DNA of 28,022 nt, from the NCBI GenBank assembly GCA_002409325.1, contig DHUU01000007.1:1661-29682 (forward strand). The letters run 5' to 3'. The notes beneath the pieces are model-generated. The model made no database searches. It was not told the DNA's origin and saw only the letters and a list, made by a program, of their open reading frames with translations. Source of the stretch: Bacteroidales bacterium UBA5226. GTDB taxonomy: Bacteria > Bacteroidota > Bacteroidia > Bacteroidales > UBA932. Both the position numbers and the translations under genes were made by a program. Positions 8,285 through 15,680 of the stretch are shown piece by piece (within the stretch, counting starts at the first letter, position 1; each line of letters opens with the position of its first letter).

Positions 8285-8893
8285 CAACCGTTTTCCAACC
8301 AGGATCTTTATAGATAAATAGGACGAATCCAGACGCTCCTCCAGGTCTTTTCGGGAAACCCATTCCGCTTTTTCAATTCCTTCTTCTGTCTGTGGAAGTA
8401 AGGTTGTTCCGGAACTGGCAGTCATTGGGAACCAGGCTGTCATCTTGAGTACATTGTTTCCTTTATAATGATAACAGTGAAATGTTGTGGTCAATTGGTT
8501 TCCCAGGAGTTTAAGGCCAACGGCCCCGGTTTCTTCTGCCACTTCCCTGAGTGCTGTATCGCTAAGTTTCTCACCCTTTTCCTGCTTTCCCTTGGGTAAA
8601 TCCCATTTACCGTAACGGTAGATCATCAGTAAATCATCTTCTCCATTAGTGACAAGACCCCCTGCGGCCGTCATAGTGGTGAAAGTTTTACATATCTGAA
8701 TAAAGGAAGTACGGGGGTTATGAACCGGCACGACTACGTGCCTGAGGTTTGTATTGCACTGGAAACTGCCTATCAATTCTTCCCAGGAGGGGTGGTTTTC
8801 CGGAGATTCTACGGTAACCCAGGGAAGCAGACAAACCGGGCTGTCCGGACGGCATAACTGAAGTCGTCTATTATTGAAGAAAATACTGTACAT
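8219..8893 (-). CDS. Nudix hydrolase with an N-terminal extension
   Basis: The 224-residue protein contains a perfect Nudix box (G-x5-E-x7-REVAEETGA) at residues 102-124. This is the Mg2+-binding catalytic loop that cleaves nucleoside diphosphates linked to another moiety. The strand before it (GKWDLPKGK) is typical. About 75 residues precede the Nudix fold; I do not recognise them, and they may form a small separate domain. The substrate cannot be predicted. The gene is divergent from pyrE with only 23 bp between start codons, so shared control with pyrimidine synthesis is possible. It is convergent with the STAS gene, overlapping it by 66 bp. The start at 8893 is the only reasonable ATG near the 5' end. 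Confidence 0.9.
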   Translation of the reverse strand: MYSIFFNNRRLQLCRPDSPVCLLPWVTVESPENHPSWEELIGSFQCNTNLRHVVVPVHNPRTSFIQICKTFTTMTAAGGLVTNGEDDLLMIYRYGKWDLPKGKQEKGEKLSDTALREVAEETGAVGLKLLGNQLTTTFHCYHYKGNNVLKMTAWFPMTASSGTTLLPQTEEGIEKAEWVSRKDLEERLDSSYLSIKILVGKRLLNDGKNVGEAGKIEDVPDLCP

Positions 8894-8906
8894 TTGTACA
8901 AAGATA
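8889..8906. promoter_or_regulatory. Back-to-back divergent -7 boxes between the Nudix gene and pyrE
   Basis: The plus strand has TACATTTG (8889-8896) and the minus strand has TATCTTTG (8906-8899), both perfect TAnnTTTG matches. They sit around the 10-bp palindrome TTTGTACAAA (8893-8902). The plus box would drive pyrE with a leader of about 14 nt. The minus box ends 6 bp from the Nudix ATG. The palindrome could also be an operator. No convincing -33 TTTG is seen for either direction. Confidence 0.45.
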
Positions 8907-8916
8907 TGTGATTATT

Positions 8917-9549
8917 ATGGAATCTGTTGAAAAAAAAGTTGCACAACTGCTGCTGGAAATAGAAGCAGTGCAACTCAACATCGAAAGACCTTTTGAGTGG
9001 GCTTCCGGCTGGTTATCTCCCATATATTGTGATAACAGAAAAGTCTTGTCGGTTCCCATGGTAAGGGACTACATATGTGATGCCCTTTGCCGGTCCATTA
9101 ATCAAAACTACCCCTCTGCAGATGTTATTGCAGGGGTGGCAACCGGAGCCATTGCCATGGGCGCCTTGATAGCCGACCGGCTTAAAAAGCCCTTCATATA
9201 TGTCCGGCCCCGCAGGAAAGACCACGGAACCGGCGCCCGCATAGAAGGTACCCTGATGCCGGGATCCGGCGTGGTGGTGGTGGAAGACCTGATTTCTACC
9301 GGTCACTCTGCGATTTCTGCAGCCGATTGCCTGAAGATAGCATGCGCCAATGTGCTGGGCGTGGTAGCCACTTTTTCATATAACTTTGATGTGGCCCGCA
9401 GGGCATTTGAAAAAAGCAACTGTGAACTGTATACGCTTACCAATTACAACACACTCATACAGGAAGCAGCAGAGAAAAACTACGTAAGCAAAGAACAACT
9501 CGAAACACTGAATATCTGGCGTCTGACGCCAAATACCTGGGGAAGGTAA
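8917..9549 (+). CDS. pyrE: Orotate phosphoribosyltransferase
   Basis: PyrE transfers phosphoribose from PRPP to orotate, giving OMP, the fifth step of de novo UMP synthesis. The PRPP-binding motif VVVVEDLISTG is at residues 119-129 and the catalytic-loop motif RPRRKDHG at 97-104. FEWASGWLSPIYCDNR near the N-terminus is the orotate-side signature. A GTG three codons upstream (8908) is possible, but the ATG at 8917 is preferred; the product is 210 aa, normal for the family. The next gene starts 2 bp after the stop. Transcription probably starts from the divergent promoter shared with the Nudix gene. Confidence 0.96.
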   Translation: MESVEKKVAQLLLEIEAVQLNIERPFEWASGWLSPIYCDNRKVLSVPMVRDYICDALCRSINQNYPSADVIAGVATGAIAMGALIADRLKKPFIYVRPRRKDHGTGARIEGTLMPGSGVVVVEDLISTGHSAISAADCLKIACANVLGVVATFSYNFDVARRAFEKSNCELYTLTNYNTLIQEAAEKNYVSKEQLETLNIWRLTPNTWGR

Positions 9550-9551
9550 TT

Positions 9552-9959
9552 ATGGGAAATACACACATAGAAGGAGACTCCTGTTATGTAAACAAAACGG
9601 CAGGGGTGGTTTATGACCTTTTTTCCGATTTTTCAAGATTTACGGACCGACTGCCCGAAGATAAAAAGGACAAGGTGATTTTAACAAAAGATACCATCCT
9701 GGCCCAGGCACAGGGTATGCAGATGGGAGTCAAAGTCTCAAAAAGAGAAGAGCCTTCCCTGATTGTGATGGAACAGTACGGCAACGTTCCTTTTGCATTC
9801 AACCTGAACCTTCACATCCGGCCCCGGGAAGAAGGCTGTGAACTGCAACTGGTCCTGGACGCCGAACTCAATATGATGCTCAAAATGATGCTGGGTGGGA
9901 AAATCAAAGATTTTGTCAATCAATTTACAACACAGTTGGCCGAAGGACTGAACCGGTAA
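9552..9959 (+). CDS. SRPBCC (START/polyketide cyclase-like) family protein
   Basis: A 135-residue protein with the helix-grip ligand-binding pattern. An N-terminal strand precedes VYDLFSDFSRFTDRLP, strands rich in alternating hydrophobic residues follow, and there is a long amphipathic C-terminal helix (KIKDFVNQFTTQLAEGL). Family members bind hydrophobic ligands, but no ligand can be named. No signal peptide is visible, so it should be cytoplasmic. It starts 2 bp after pyrE and is probably co-translated; I believe this pairing is common in Bacteroidales, though I cannot verify it here. It might alternatively be a coenzyme Q-binding-type COQ10 relative, but the sequence gives no specific motif. 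Confidence 0.8.
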   Translation: MGNTHIEGDSCYVNKTAGVVYDLFSDFSRFTDRLPEDKKDKVILTKDTILAQAQGMQMGVKVSKREEPSLIVMEQYGNVPFAFNLNLHIRPREEGCELQLVLDAELNMMLKMMLGGKIKDFVNQFTTQLAEGLNR

Positions 9960-9964
9960 CCTCC

Positions 9965-9973
9965 GGAGGAGGG
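9965..9973 (+). promoter_or_regulatory. Strong Shine-Dalgarno sequence before the rRNA methyltransferase gene
   Basis: GGAGGAGGG lies 9 nt before the ATG at 9983. It is unusually strong for this genome, where most starts have little SD signal. It overlaps the palindrome CCTCCGGAGG (9960-9969), which begins immediately after the stop codon of the preceding gene. It supports the choice of start. Confidence 0.55.
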
Positions 9974-9982
9974 CAGAAGCTC

Positions 9983-11302
9983 ATGACGGACTTCAGAAAT
10001 ATGATGGAGGCAGCCTTGTTGCCCGGTGATGTGCCCCCCCTGCTGGCTTCCCTGGAAAGCAAACCGCCTGTGAGTATCCGCCAACATGCAAGGAAAGTAA
10101 CGGGGGAACTTTTTCCCGGTTCTGATCTTGTGCCCTGGTGCCCCACTGGAAGGTACCTTGAAGAACGGCCAGTGTTCACGCTGGACCCGCTTTTTCACGC
10201 CGGGGCCTATTACGTCCAGGAAGCCTCGGGCATGTCTCTCTGGCAACTGGCGCCCTACCTGAGCGCCATAACCTCTCCCCGTGTTCTGGATGCCTGCGCA
10301 GCGCCCGGTGGCAAGAGCACCCTGCTGCTTGATATCCTCCCGCAGAACGGCCTTCTGGTAAGCAATGAAGTCATCCGCACCCGGGTTCCCGTACTGGCCC
10401 AAAACCTGGCCAGGTGGGGATATGGAAACGTTGTGGTCACACAAAATAATCCTGCAGACCTAGGCAGGTTGACAGGGTATTTTGATGTCGTGGTGGCCGA
10501 TGTCCCCTGTTCCGGTGAAGGTTTGTTTCGCAAAGATCCCGAATCCAGAAAAATCTGGTCGCCCGCCCTGGTAGCTTTGTGTGTTTCCAGGCAAAGGCGC
10601 ATCCTGAGCGATCTGTGGCCCTGCCTGCGACAGGGAGGCCTGCTGGTATACAGTACCTGCACCTTCAACCGCATGGAAGATGAGGAGCAGGTTGACTGGA
10701 TCAGAGATCATCTGGGGGCCCGCCTGCTGCTCGGCCCACAAAAATACCTACCCCACCAAATCAAAGGCGAAGGATTTTTCATGGCACTGCTGGAAAAGAC
10801 CCCACCGACCGATACGGAGTCAAAGAAATCCCTACCTCCCCAAAGAGGGAAAAAAGGCGGAAGCCTGTCACGTGTACCCGACGGCGCACCGCGACACCTG
10901 GAAGGCCCCTATTCCTGGTCTATGAAAGGGCCGTTTCTAAAAGCTTTCCCGCAGGAATTGATCCCTCAGATGCAGTCTCTGGAATCCCTGCTCAATGTGT
11001 TTCATTCGGGGATTGCCGTTGCCACAAAAAAGGGGGACGACTGGGTACCCTGGGCGGATCTGGCCCTGGCGAAGGATTTTAATAAAGACGCCTACCCGGT
11101 ATTCAGGGCAACCCGGTCGCAGGCCGTGGCTTTTCTCAGGCGGGATCCCCTGGTCTTTCCCAGTGGAACAGAAAAAGGATATCTGCTGCTGACCTACAAT
11201 GACATGCCCCTGGGTTTTGTAAAGAACCTGGGTCTGCGGTCAAACAACCTGCATCCTGTCTCCCGCAGGATATTCCTATCACTCAAACAATCCGATCATT
11301 AA
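9983..11302 (+). CDS. rsmF: NOL1/NOP2/Sun-family rRNA (cytosine-C5) methyltransferase, RsmF-like
   Basis: SAM-dependent enzyme that makes 5-methylcytosine in rRNA. The SAM-binding loop DACAAPGGKS is at residues 103-112. The two family cysteines are present: Cys176 in DVPCSGEG (PC motif) and Cys226 in YSTCTF (TC motif, nucleophile). The C-terminal third, with WADLALAKDFNKDAYP and the final GFVKNLGLRSNNLHP, resembles the RNA-binding tail of RsmF proteins. At 439 aa it is slightly shorter than E. coli RsmF. A strong SD fixes the start. A basic, Pro/Gly-rich linker (about residues 273-300) is encoded partly by a hairpin-like DNA segment. Family certainty is high; the exact target base is inferred. 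Confidence 0.9.
   Translation: MTDFRNMMEAALLPGDVPPLLASLESKPPVSIRQHARKVTGELFPGSDLVPWCPTGRYLEERPVFTLDPLFHAGAYYVQEASGMSLWQLAPYLSAITSPRVLDACAAPGGKSTLLLDILPQNGLLVSNEVIRTRVPVLAQNLARWGYGNVVVTQNNPADLGRLTGYFDVVVADVPCSGEGLFRKDPESRKIWSPALVALCVSRQRRILSDLWPCLRQGGLLVYSTCTFNRMEDEEQVDWIRDHLGARLLLGPQKYLPHQIKGEGFFMALLEKTPPTDTESKKSLPPQRGKKGGSLSRVPDGAPRHLEGPYSWSMKGPFLKAFPQELIPQMQSLESLLNVFHSGIAVATKKGDDWVPWADLALAKDFNKDAYPVFRATRSQAVAFLRRDPLVFPSGTEKGYLLLTYNDMPLGFVKNLGLRSNNLHPVSRRIFLSLKQSDH
10826..10862 (+). repeat. Hairpin-like, REP-type segment inside the methyltransferase gene (tentative)
   Basis: An in-frame segment with a pyrimidine-rich CCTACCTCCCC half, an AAAG centre and a purine-rich GAGGGAAAAAAGG half. It can form a short imperfect hairpin and resembles dispersed C-rich/G-rich palindromic repeats seen between genes in some Bacteroidota. 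It encodes part of a hydrophilic linker. Only one copy is seen in this window, so its repeat status is unproven. Confidence 0.25.
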
Positions 11303-11318
11303 AAAACAATCATAAGTC

Positions 11319-12218
11319 ATGAAAATTCTTACACCGGAGCAATACAAGGTCAAAGGCAGACGTTTTCATAAAATGGAAAAAATGTTTTCAAAGGCCCGGT
11401 ATGCCTCAATGAAAAAAAAGAACGCAGCGATGCGTAAGGAAGTTTTTATGGAAACAGAATACGGGCGCACACGGACCGTATGGTACGGATTTGAATACCC
11501 GAGCTCCAGTCCGCTGCTCATAGACCTGCACGGAGGCGGGTTTATCCTGGGAAGCCCCGAAATGGATGAAAAAATGAATATTGAATGGAGCCGTATCCTG
11601 GGATGCAGGATCATCAGCATTGATTATCCAAAAGCACCTGACCAGCCGTTTCCTGCAGCTGTAAACCAGGTTTATGCACTGGTGGAATACCTGTACGATC
11701 ATGCCAAAGTATACGGCATAGATCCGGCAAAGATAGCCCTTGCAGGCCACAGTGCCGGAGCCAATCTGGCCACCGTTACCTGTATCAAGGCCAGGAAAGA
11801 AGGGAAAATCCAGCCGGTATGCCAGGTTTTGAATTGTCCCCCGCTGGATCTGGCAACAACGGCCCTGGAAAAACCATACCCCAAGGGCAGTATACCGCCA
11901 AGACTCGCCTATATGTTTGACAGCTGTTACCTTGGCGGCCATAATGGACACGATCCGTATATTTCACCCGTATATGCAAGCGATCAGGATCTGAAAGGCC
12001 TGCCTCCTGCATTGATCATTGTCGCCGGAAGGGATTCTCTGCATAACGAAGGGGTCAGTTATTACAACCGGCTGAGCGAAAATGGCGTAGATACTCAATT
12101 GCTGGATTATCCCACCGGGCTGCATTGTTTTATGTTAAAAAAATCCGTCATAACGACGGATGCATTTGAAAAAGTGACGCGATTCCTGCAACAACACCTG
12201 CAGGGAACCTCAGCGTGA
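11319..12218 (+). CDS. Alpha/beta hydrolase, hormone-sensitive-lipase (acetyl esterase) type
   Basis: A 299-residue esterase-type hydrolase. The oxyanion-hole motif HGGG is at 71-74. The nucleophile elbow GHSAG is at 143-147 with Ser145. Asp239 (VAGRDSLHNEG) and His269 (TGLHCFML) complete the predicted triad, in the order and spacing of the HSL family. No signal peptide is present, so it should be cytoplasmic. The likely activity is on short-chain acyl or acetyl esters; the natural substrate is unknown. It lies 16 bp after the methyltransferase gene and is probably in its operon. The last 9 bp overlap the convergent lolA-like gene, and no terminator hairpin is evident between them. Confidence 0.9.
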   Translation: MKILTPEQYKVKGRRFHKMEKMFSKARYASMKKKNAAMRKEVFMETEYGRTRTVWYGFEYPSSSPLLIDLHGGGFILGSPEMDEKMNIEWSRILGCRIISIDYPKAPDQPFPAAVNQVYALVEYLYDHAKVYGIDPAKIALAGHSAGANLATVTCIKARKEGKIQPVCQVLNCPPLDLATTALEKPYPKGSIPPRLAYMFDSCYLGGHNGHDPYISPVYASDQDLKGLPPALIIVAGRDSLHNEGVSYYNRLSENGVDTQLLDYPTGLHCFMLKKSVITTDAFEKVTRFLQQHLQGTSA

Positions 12219-12803
12219 GAAGTCAGGTAAAAAATATCCGGCAGGCCGGGCAGGTCCCGTTTTGAAAGACGATATCGTAACCGGGTATTGTGTTCCGTCG
12301 GCCAGGGCGTAGCGGATATACAAAGGATTTAGTCCTTTGGCAGCCAGGGCAATGATCACGTAAGTAAAGGGAGATTCAATGGAGTTGGGGACCAGGGTCA
12401 GCTCCCAAACCGGATTTCCTGAGGGGCTTTCTTTCCGGACAGGAGTACCCGAGTGGTAATAGTCCTGGTTGAGCCGGGAAAAGAAAGCAGAGGGGTTTTC
12501 CAGAATATCGGGCGAGTTTTTATCGTGAGGCATTTCCTCCCATTGGTCAATTCCCTGGTTGTAATACCATTTTTTTTCTCCGTCGCAGCAGATGTAAAAC
12601 TCGTCCATTTTCAGGGTGAACATCCCGCCCTGGAGCACCATGGTTCCGGAAACAGTTTCATTCCATAGGAATTCAATTTCTACGGCCTGATCTTTTGCTA
12701 TCTGTTGTGCAAAATCACTGAGCAGGCCATCGGCCGTCTGTGCCCCTGCAGTAAAGGCCGTTGTCAGTATGAGTATACCTGAAATAAGGACTCGGATTTT
12801 CAT
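12210..12803 (-). CDS. lolA: LolA-like outer-membrane lipoprotein carrier protein
   Basis: The N-terminus (MKIRVLISGILILTTAFTAGAQ) is a clear signal peptide with cleavage near AGA-Q. The mature part has the alternating beta-strand pattern of the LolA/LolB half-barrel, for example SGTMVLQGGMFTLKMDEFYICCDGEKKWYYN. LolA proteins shuttle lipoproteins across the periplasm to the outer membrane. At 197 aa the length fits. The start overlaps the ftsK stop in an ATGA (12800-12803), so the two are translationally coupled; ftsK next to lolA is a familiar arrangement in many bacteria. The family is divergent in Bacteroidota, so carrier function is inferred. It is the last gene of the 11.7-kb minus-strand block. 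Confidence 0.8.
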   Translation of the reverse strand: MKIRVLISGILILTTAFTAGAQTADGLLSDFAQQIAKDQAVEIEFLWNETVSGTMVLQGGMFTLKMDEFYICCDGEKKWYYNQGIDQWEEMPHDKNSPDILENPSAFFSRLNQDYYHSGTPVRKESPSGNPVWELTLVPNSIESPFTYVIIALAAKGLNPLYIRYALADGTQYPVTISSFKTGPARPAGYFLPDFSR

Positions 12804-15031
12804 TTTTTCAAAAAATCATCCAGCATTTCCTGGCTGGAAATCAATAATTCTCTGGGATTGCTTCCCCTGGGAGGACCCACGATCCCGGCTTCTTCCAGCT
12901 GGTCCATGATCCTTCCCGCCCTGTTGTAACCCAGATGAAACCTGCGCTGCAGCAGCGATGTGGATCCTTCTCCGTTTTGTATCAATAACCTTGCCGCTTC
13001 TTCAAACAACTCATCACGCTGTCCGGAAGACGGGTTGAGCATATCCTGCCTGTCGGTTTCTGAATATTCGGGAAGCTCAAACGGTCCGGAATAGCCGGGC
13101 TGGTCACCTATAAAATCTACCATACGTTCCACTTCCCGCGTATCTATGAAAGCACACTGGACACGCTGCAGGTCGGTACCTGCCGATATGAGCATATCGC
13201 CCCGCCCAACCAGCTGGCTGGCTTCTGATACATCTATGATTACCCGGGAGTCAATTTTTGAGGCCACCCGGAATGCCATCCTGGCAGGGAAGTTGGCTTT
13301 AATGGTACCGGTAATGATATTGGTGGTAGGCCGTTGTGTTGCGATGACAAGGTGGATCCCGGTAGCACGCCCCATCTGTGCCAGGCGTGTAAGGGGGCCT
13401 TCCACATCCCTTCCGGCTGTCATGATCAGATCGGCAAACTCATCTATTATCAATACAATAAATGGCATGAACCGGTGACCTTTGAGCGGATTGAGTACCC
13501 TTTCCTGGAATTTTTTATTGTATTCCTTAATGTTCCTCACACCTGCCATATTATACAATTCCAAGCGGTTATCCATTTCTATACATAATGAATTGAGTGT
13601 ATAGACTACCTTTTTGGTGTCAATGATAATGGAACTGTCTGCATCGGGGAGCTTGGCCAGAAAGTGATTTTCCAGCTTGGAATAAAGATTCAACTCTACC
13701 CGCTTGGGATCGACCAGAACCAGCTTGAGGTAAGCCGGGTGCATTTTGTAGAGCAACGATGTCAGAATGGCGTTCAGAGCCACGGATTTCCCCTGTCCTG
13801 TAGCTCCGGCTACCAGCAGGTGCGGAAGGCGGGCAAGGTCCAGCATCACAATCTCGTTTGAGATGCTTTTACCCAGAACAATGGGAAGGTCATCCTTTGA
13901 TTCCTTGAATTTTGTCGAATCCAGCACGCTTTTCATAGGAACAAGAGACGGTTTGTCGTTGGCCACTTCAATCCCCACCATATTGGTGCCGGGTATGGGT
14001 GCTATAACACGCATCCCGCGGGCTGCCAGAGATAGCATAATGTCATCCTCCAGGCGGGTAAACTGCGAGATCCTGATACCGGGTGAAAGCACAATCTTGT
14101 AGAGGGTGACGGTGGGCCCGGGTGTGGCCACAATCTTCTCTATCTGAATGTCAAATGTCCTGAGGCATTCTACGATTTTCTGATTGTTCCGCTCCAATTC
14201 CTCCTGGGGCACTTCCGTGATACGGGTCCTGTAATCTTCCAGAAGGTCCAGCGGGGGCTTTTTATAATGAGACAGGTCCTGTTTGGGATCGTAGAAAAGC
14301 ATCTTTCCGGTGGTGGATGCTTCTTCTGTCTTTTCCACTTCAAATACAGGAGGAGGTGGAAGGGAAGCGGCCGGATTCAGCGGTACTTCTTTTTTTACAG
14401 GTTCTCCGACCACAGATTCCACGGTTGGTTCAGTTGGGGCCGGCTCTGATAAGACAGTGGCCTGGCGTTTTTCTTTTCTCCTTCGGATCCAACGGTATAC
14501 AAAAGGTAAGGGGAAAGCGGTCAGAACAAAGAAAAGCACCACACCGGTCCCCATGGTTCCCAGTATGCCAATAAGCCATTCATTAACGCGATATCCGTAA
14601 GTCCCGCCTATTCCCGCTCCAAATACATGCCTGAGGCTGGTGAAGCTGAAAATGTATCCAAGGGCAATGGAGAGGAGGATGCAGACAAAGGCCGTTGTAA
14701 AGAACAGCGGAATTATGCGGACACTGCGTATTTTGAGTAAAAAAACAGATACGGCAATACAAAAGAAGGGGATGACAAAGGCACTCAGGCCAAAAAGTTG
14801 CCCAATGAACAGATCGGCCCAGCGATTACCTGCAAAACCTGCGCTGTTGGCTGCACTGTCTTCTGGAATAAACAGGTTGTCTCCAGACAGGAGACTCTGA
14901 TCAACCGTCCAGTTGAACAGGTAGGATACAAAAGCAATCAACAGGAAAACTCCAAGACCCAGGAACAACCAACCTGCAATAAGCCTGACAATCTCCCGGC
15001 TACGATTTTTTCTATCAAGTTCACTGGCCAT
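12800..15031 (-). CDS. ftsK: DNA translocase FtsK/SpoIIIE
   Basis: Septum-located DNA pump that moves chromosome termini and activates dimer resolution. I chose the ATG at 15031 (MASELDRKN, 743 aa). The frame extends upstream, but those residues have no FtsK character and would overlap the DUF4290 gene heavily. There are four N-terminal membrane helices (about 14-39, 80-99, 106-128, 152-181) and a short Pro/Glu-rich linker. In the motor are Walker A GATGQGKS (409-416) and Walker B IVLIIDEFADL (525-535). The gamma winged-helix domain that reads polar DNA motifs is at 673-743 (FHLGYNRAGRIMDQLEEAGIVG). The linker is much shorter than in E. coli. The start overlaps the DUF4290 stop by 11 bp, and the stop overlaps lolA. 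Confidence 0.96.
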   Translation of the reverse strand: MASELDRKNRSREIVRLIAGWLFLGLGVFLLIAFVSYLFNWTVDQSLLSGDNLFIPEDSAANSAGFAGNRWADLFIGQLFGLSAFVIPFFCIAVSVFLLKIRSVRIIPLFFTTAFVCILLSIALGYIFSFTSLRHVFGAGIGGTYGYRVNEWLIGILGTMGTGVVLFFVLTAFPLPFVYRWIRRRKEKRQATVLSEPAPTEPTVESVVGEPVKKEVPLNPAASLPPPPVFEVEKTEEASTTGKMLFYDPKQDLSHYKKPPLDLLEDYRTRITEVPQEELERNNQKIVECLRTFDIQIEKIVATPGPTVTLYKIVLSPGIRISQFTRLEDDIMLSLAARGMRVIAPIPGTNMVGIEVANDKPSLVPMKSVLDSTKFKESKDDLPIVLGKSISNEIVMLDLARLPHLLVAGATGQGKSVALNAILTSLLYKMHPAYLKLVLVDPKRVELNLYSKLENHFLAKLPDADSSIIIDTKKVVYTLNSLCIEMDNRLELYNMAGVRNIKEYNKKFQERVLNPLKGHRFMPFIVLIIDEFADLIMTAGRDVEGPLTRLAQMGRATGIHLVIATQRPTTNIITGTIKANFPARMAFRVASKIDSRVIIDVSEASQLVGRGDMLISAGTDLQRVQCAFIDTREVERMVDFIGDQPGYSGPFELPEYSETDRQDMLNPSSGQRDELFEEAARLLIQNGEGSTSLLQRRFHLGYNRAGRIMDQLEEAGIVGPPRGSNPRELLISSQEMLDDFLKK

Positions 15032-15659
15032 TTGTAGGTGACCTTTTCTTCTTTTTATTCTTATGCCATTGGTTCTGGCGTTGCGGTGCACGTTGTGTAT
15101 TTGGCTGCCTGAACTCTCCCTGGATCTCGGACAATTTTGCCCCTTCGGGAACAATCAGTGTTCCATTGGACAAGCTGCGTATGTCGTTGAATATGGTATT
15201 ATCAGATACAGTATCCTTGTTCCAGATCAGGTATTGTTTACGCATATAGGAGGCCAGGGCCATGGTCATGGCGTCACGTTCTTCTCCTTCCGGTTTGGAG
15301 GCAATGGCCTTGACCATATTCTGGATATTCCTTCCGTAATGCATAATCTTGACAGGTTCACGCTCGGCATCAATAGCGTGCGGTTTGGTAACAAAAGCTT
15401 CCCTTACAGGAGGGGGAAACGGGGCATCCACGTCAAGTTCGTAATCAGCTATGATGTAAACATGATCCCACAATTTGTGCTGGTAATCGTTGACTTCACG
15501 CAAATGGGGATTCAGCATGCTCATGGCATTGATGATCGCCTTGATTTGCCGTGTGCGCGCTTCTTTGTCAGGGATTTTTTTGGCGTCCTGTACCATATTG
15601 TGTATGTAACGGCCGTATTCAGGCAGTATAAGCTTCTCTCTCTGTGTGTTATAATCCAT
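15021..15659 (-). CDS. DUF4290 family protein
   Basis: A 212-residue protein that I recognise as DUF4290, a Bacteroidota family of unknown function, from its opening (MDYNTQREKLILPEYGRYIHNMVQ) and the repeated theme YGR-x-I-x-NMV (near residues 16 and 130). No signal peptide or membrane helix is visible, so it is probably cytoplasmic. The C-terminus (from about residue 185) is Gln/Arg-rich and ends in a lysine-rich basic tail, which could contact nucleic acid or membrane. It overlaps the ftsK start by 11 bp and lies 21 bp after batE, so it bridges the Bat block and ftsK-lolA. Coupling to ftsK suggests a link with cell division or envelope growth, but that is inference. Confidence 0.82.
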   Translation of the reverse strand: MDYNTQREKLILPEYGRYIHNMVQDAKKIPDKEARTRQIKAIINAMSMLNPHLREVNDYQHKLWDHVYIIADYELDVDAPFPPPVREAFVTKPHAIDAEREPVKIMHYGRNIQNMVKAIASKPEGEERDAMTMALASYMRKQYLIWNKDTVSDNTIFNDIRSLSNGTLIVPEGAKLSEIQGEFRQPNTQRAPQRQNQWHKNKKKKRSPTNGQ

Positions 15660-15680
15660 TTTTAACTAATTTTCAGGCTA

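Noticed and set aside
9960..9969. Palindrome CCTCCGGAGG after the SRPBCC stop as a terminator or regulator site
   Set aside because: There is no loop and no U-tract; it is better explained as part of a strong ribosome-binding site.
9920..10444. A 174-codon minus-strand frame across the SRPBCC end and the methyltransferase start
   Set aside because: No family features, and it spans the junction of two real plus-strand genes.
15032..15154. Upstream extension of the FtsK frame by 41 codons
   Set aside because: Residues are Arg/Ser/Asn-rich and unlike FtsK; the extension would lie entirely within DUF4290. The ATG at 15031 gives a proper N-terminus and an 11-bp overlap.
15063..15665. A 200-codon plus-strand frame opposite the DUF4290 gene
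   Set aside because: Antisense shadow; the minus-strand product is a recognisable DUF4290 protein with overlaps consistent with an operon.
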